A stretch of DNA of 64,000 bases, taken from NCBI GenBank assembly GCA_023301025.1, contig JALZUR010000020.1, positions 1 to 64,000 on the forward strand, in the 5' to 3' direction. The number at the start of each line of letters is the position of its first letter. The stretch's first letter is position 1. This DNA comes from Bdellovibrionales bacterium. GTDB lineage: Bacteria; Bdellovibrionota; Bdellovibrionia; Bdellovibrionales; UBA1609. This document shows, piece by piece, positions 60,990 through 64,000 of this stretch. A program made the translations under genes and the position numbers. The notes beneath the pieces are model-generated. The model was not told where the DNA came from and made no database searches. It saw only the letters and a list, made by a program, of their open reading frames with translations.

Positions 60990-62066
60990 TTAATCTTTAT
61001 TCTGGCTTTCTAGCATTGTTAAAGAAAGTTTTAAAGCTTTCATGGTTCGTCTTAAAGCATCTTCTTTCTCATGTAAATGACTTGTAACCTTTTGGCTTCG
61101 TGCTCTAAGCTTTTCTATATCAGCTTTTAGATTCTCATTTTGGCCTTTAAGCTTTAAAAGCATCTCATCTTTACTTTTAGTAACAACATGCTGCTCTTTT
61201 TTGAGTATTTCTAAACGTCCTTCTAAGTCTCTTTCTCTTTCTCTGATACGACTGTATTTTGAGCCTAGTTCATTTTCTAAATTTTCAATTTTTTCTAGAA
61301 GTGTGCTTATTCTTAGATCTTTAGAGGACATAGACTCTTGTAAGATGTCTTTTTCTTCTTTAGAGAGACTTTCTAAGCTTTCAATTTTGGCTTCAAAAGC
61401 TTTGATTTTTTGGTTTTTTTCTTCTGAAAGATTTTTAAAATAATCCCCAGCTCTTGCAAGCTCCTCACACTCAGAGCGAAGTTCAAATAGCTGTTTTTCA
61501 AGTTTTTTAATCTTATCTTGAGCAAATTTTATATAATCTGCATTTTTAAGATCAATAAGTGGATTTCTTCCACTTGCCGGCTCATCCACTTCTTTAACCA
61601 CACCAAATACTCTTGTTGGAAAATCATCAGCTGAAAGACCTGAAGCTTTAGGCTCTGCCATAAGCTCAGGTTTAGACTCAATGAGAATCTCAGTTGCATT
61701 GTCTAAGTGTGACGTGTCTTCAATTGCAGCTTCTAGATCTTTTGCAGCTTTTGATAGCTCATTTTCAAAAGACTCATCGCCTATAGGCGGAGGAACAGAT
61801 GTGCTTTCAAAGTCAGAATATAGATCTTCAGATTGATGCGAAACTTCTGTTACATCAGGCTTATCTGAAAAAGAATCTACTTCAGGTAAAGCTGTTCCAG
61901 TAGGCATATCATCTGAATCATATGCATTATCAAAATTTGTAAGGGCGTCATAAAATTCCGTCTCGTCAACCTCACTAGCTTCCACTAGCGCTTCAAGCAC
62001 GTCATCAGAAATTTGGCTTGAGTCCATAGTAAAATCAGACTCTTTATTTTTATTACGCTTAGACAC
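60990..62066 (-). CDS. Acidic disordered N-terminus plus long coiled-coil protein
   Basis: Asp/Glu/Ser-rich first ~150 aa, then heptad-rich KIKKLEKQLFELRSECEEL...KIESLESLSKEEKDIL... Confidence 0.7.
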   Translation of the reverse strand: MSKRNKNKESDFTMDSSQISDDVLEALVEASEVDETEFYDALTNFDNAYDSDDMPTGTALPEVDSFSDKPDVTEVSHQSEDLYSDFESTSVPPPIGDESFENELSKAAKDLEAAIEDTSHLDNATEILIESKPELMAEPKASGLSADDFPTRVFGVVKEVDEPASGRNPLIDLKNADYIKFAQDKIKKLEKQLFELRSECEELARAGDYFKNLSEEKNQKIKAFEAKIESLESLSKEEKDILQESMSSKDLRISTLLEKIENLENELGSKYSRIRERERDLEGRLEILKKEQHVVTKSKDEMLLKLKGQNENLKADIEKLRARSQKVTSHLHEKEDALRRTMKALKLSLTMLESQNKD

Positions 62067-62226
62067 AAAGTCTTTTCGGTACTCTAAGACCTAAGAATTA
62101 ATCTTTGTCTCAATCTGAATCAAAATAAAACTCATTTATGAGTTAATTTACCAAATTTGTATTTTTTTATGAAACTTTATAAGCTTTAAGCGTGTTTAAC
62201 TATTGGTAAACAAAAAGGGCTTATAA

Positions 62227-62802
62227 ATGTTAAAGAACTTAAAAAGTGGCCTTCTAAAGAAAAAAACTGATGATGAGCTTGTAAAGCTTATTTCAGAAGG
62301 TTCTGAGAGCAGTTTTCAGGTTTTATTTGAAAGATATGCCTCATTGGTTTTAGGTTTCTCTAAGAAAATGCTTGGCGGGCTTGATAAAGCTGAAGAGGCC
62401 TCACAAGAGGTTTGGCTTAAAGTAGTTAAAAATGCACAGTCCTATGACTCAAGAGGACAGTTTAAGTCATGGCTTATGCGAGTTACTAAAAACCACTGCC
62501 TTAATGTTCTTAGAAAAGATTCAAGGCTTGTTTTTACAGATAAGCTTGTAGAAGCCCCTCCTGAAAACACTAAAGATGCTGAGGAGGCCATGCTTTTAAA
62601 TCTTTCTATGAGAGACCTTTCAGAAGCTTTAGATAAACTTCCTGACACCCAACGGGTAGCACTTACGCTTCTTGCCACGACGGAGCCAAGTTATGAAGAC
62701 CTTGCTGAAGAGATGGGTGTTTCACTAGGGGCTTTAAAAAGTATAGTTCACAGAGGAAGAAAGTCTTTAAAGCTTATATTAGAAACAGGAGCTGCAGTAT
62801 AA
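62227..62802 (+). CDS. ECF-family RNA polymerase sigma factor
   Basis: Sigma70 region 2 (FQVLFERYASLVLGFSKKMLGGLDKAEEASQEVWLKV) and region 4 (LPDTQRVALTLLATTEPSYEDLAEEMGVSLGALKSIVHRGRKSLK). Confidence 0.92.
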   Translation: MLKNLKSGLLKKKTDDELVKLISEGSESSFQVLFERYASLVLGFSKKMLGGLDKAEEASQEVWLKVVKNAQSYDSRGQFKSWLMRVTKNHCLNVLRKDSRLVFTDKLVEAPPENTKDAEEAMLLNLSMRDLSEALDKLPDTQRVALTLLATTEPSYEDLAEEMGVSLGALKSIVHRGRKSLKLILETGAAV

Positions 62803-63134
62803 TGAAAAATGAAAATGAATTTTATGAGACTCCTACGGAAAGTCATAAAAAAGCTGTTATAAACACAGTAAAATCAGAACTTAAAAAAAATAAAGACTCT
62901 GCTCCCTCAAAGTATGCATTTTTTTCATGGCAAACAGCAGCTGTTACGGCTTTTGCTTCTTTATTTGTATACTTTCAATTAAACAATCCCTTACAAATTG
63001 ACGAAATGAATTCTAACCTTATAACAGAGCTTGCATCACTTAAGCCCATTGAGCGTGAAGTGATTGAAGAGTTAGAGTTTGTTGAGTTTTTAGACCAAAT
63101 GTCTGAACAAGAGATAAAGGAGATAACACTATGA
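62802..63134 (+). CDS. Putative membrane anti-sigma-like protein
   Basis: Immediately follows the sigma gene with stop/start overlap; single TM AFFSWQTAAVTAFASLFVYFQL. Confidence 0.5.
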   Translation: MKNENEFYETPTESHKKAVINTVKSELKKNKDSAPSKYAFFSWQTAAVTAFASLFVYFQLNNPLQIDEMNSNLITELASLKPIEREVIEELEFVEFLDQMSEQEIKEITL

Positions 63135-63403
63135 TTAAAAAAACTTTTATTTTAATACTTTTTTTAAATTTTTCAGTTGTTAACTTTTCTTTTATTGACT
63201 CATCTTTTTCAAATACGGCTCAAGCCAGGAAAGGTCGCTCATCAGATTTTGACAACTATGAGCGTTATAAAAGCTACAATGCTCCAAAAAAGAAACATTT
63301 AAACGAAACATGGAAAAAGTTTAAAGAGCAGACCCATTGGGATGAACTTTCAGATAAAGAACGCTCAGAACTTAAAAGAAAAGTTTTTAAGAAAAAAAAA
63401 TAA
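63131..63403 (+). CDS. Small periplasmic basic protein (DUF3106-like, tentative)
   Basis: Signal peptide; LNETWKKFKEQTHWDELSDKERSELKRKV; ATGA overlap with preceding gene. Confidence 0.5.
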   Translation: MIKKTFILILFLNFSVVNFSFIDSSFSNTAQARKGRSSDFDNYERYKSYNAPKKKHLNETWKKFKEQTHWDELSDKERSELKRKVFKKKK

Positions 63404-63432
63404 GACGTCTTAAACTTCAAAAAAAATCTGAC

Positions 63433-64000
63433 TCACTTAATTAGCCATGCACTCTGATACTCATGATCTGGATCATACATATCGGCTTGTTTTTTGATAT
63501 TAAATATTCTGTCTCTGGGGTCAGAGCCCACACCAGCATTGTAATTCCAGTTACCCCAATTACTTTCAACATCAAAATCAATAAGGTATTTTTCAAAATG
63601 CTTAGCACCAAGGCGCCAGTCCAAGAACATATGTTTTGCTAGGTAGCTTGCAACATTTTGACGCCCACGATTAGACATCCAACCTGTTTGATGCAGTTCA
63701 ATCATATTTGCATTTACAAAAGGTTCTTTTGTCTCGCCTCTTGCCCATTGATTAAAATAAGCACCGTCTTTATCAACATCATCAATATAGAATACTTTAT
63801 ACCCAAGTCCATTAAGATTAAATATCTTATCTCCAAACTTTAAAGAATAGAGTTTGAAGTACTCTCTCCACATAAGTTCAAAGTAAATCCAGTAGGTAGA
63901 TTCATTTTTTTCAACCTGCTCTTCATACTCTAACAATTCATTCATCACTGTAATTGGTGAAAGTGAACCCAATGCCATCCACGGAGAAAATTTTGTAGAG
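63433..64000 (-). CDS. Cryptochrome/photolyase family, DASH-type, C-terminal part (5' end beyond window)
   Basis: Frame remains open to the window edge (STKFSPWMALGSLSP); GWMSNRGRQNVASYLAKHMFLDWRLGAKHFEKYLIDFDVESNWGNWNYNAGVGSDPRD. Confidence 0.9.
   Translation of the reverse strand, partial: STKFSPWMALGSLSPITVMNELLEYEEQVEKNESTYWIYFELMWREYFKLYSLKFGDKIFNLNGLGYKVFYIDDVDKDGAYFNQWARGETKEPFVNANMIELHQTGWMSNRGRQNVASYLAKHMFLDWRLGAKHFEKYLIDFDVESNWGNWNYNAGVGSDPRDRIFNIKKQADMYDPDHEYQSAWLIK

Overview
This is a 64 kb AT-rich bacterial chromosomal window with no rRNA, CRISPR array, IS element or prophage that I could recognise. Gene content and style (FHA-GGDEF protein, BspA-like lipoproteins, TIGR02147-like regulator, many small secreted proteins) suggest a Bdellovibrionota / Bacteriovorax-like organism; this is inference, not tested. 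Core blocks: gcvT-gcvH-folD; a tRNA(Thr-Tyr-Gly-Thr)-tuf-tRNA(Trp)-secE-nusG-rplKAJL-rpoBC-rpsL-rpsG-fusA block; rlmB-pyrF-proS-ntrX/ntrY-like-ribH-ribB(A)-ribE; clpB; murE-murF-mraY-murD. The main accessory regions are two repeat lipoproteins sharing one N-terminal module (1-1152 and 9046-10623), a plus-strand island of secreted and class III prepilin-like proteins (10979-17666), a possibly split HTH regulator joined at an A8 tract (52040-52859), and an ECF sigma operon (62227-63403). The most interesting items are: the orphan Flp/TadE/CpaB-like island with no ATPase in the window and a hairpin covering the pilin Shine-Dalgarno; an NtrX-like regulator lacking GAFTGA and Walker B acidic residues; a RibBA whose GTP cyclohydrolase II half is degenerate; a DgcB-like FHA-GGDEF protein; and three coding regions missed by the ORF track (1-1152, 15907-16065, 45373-45525).
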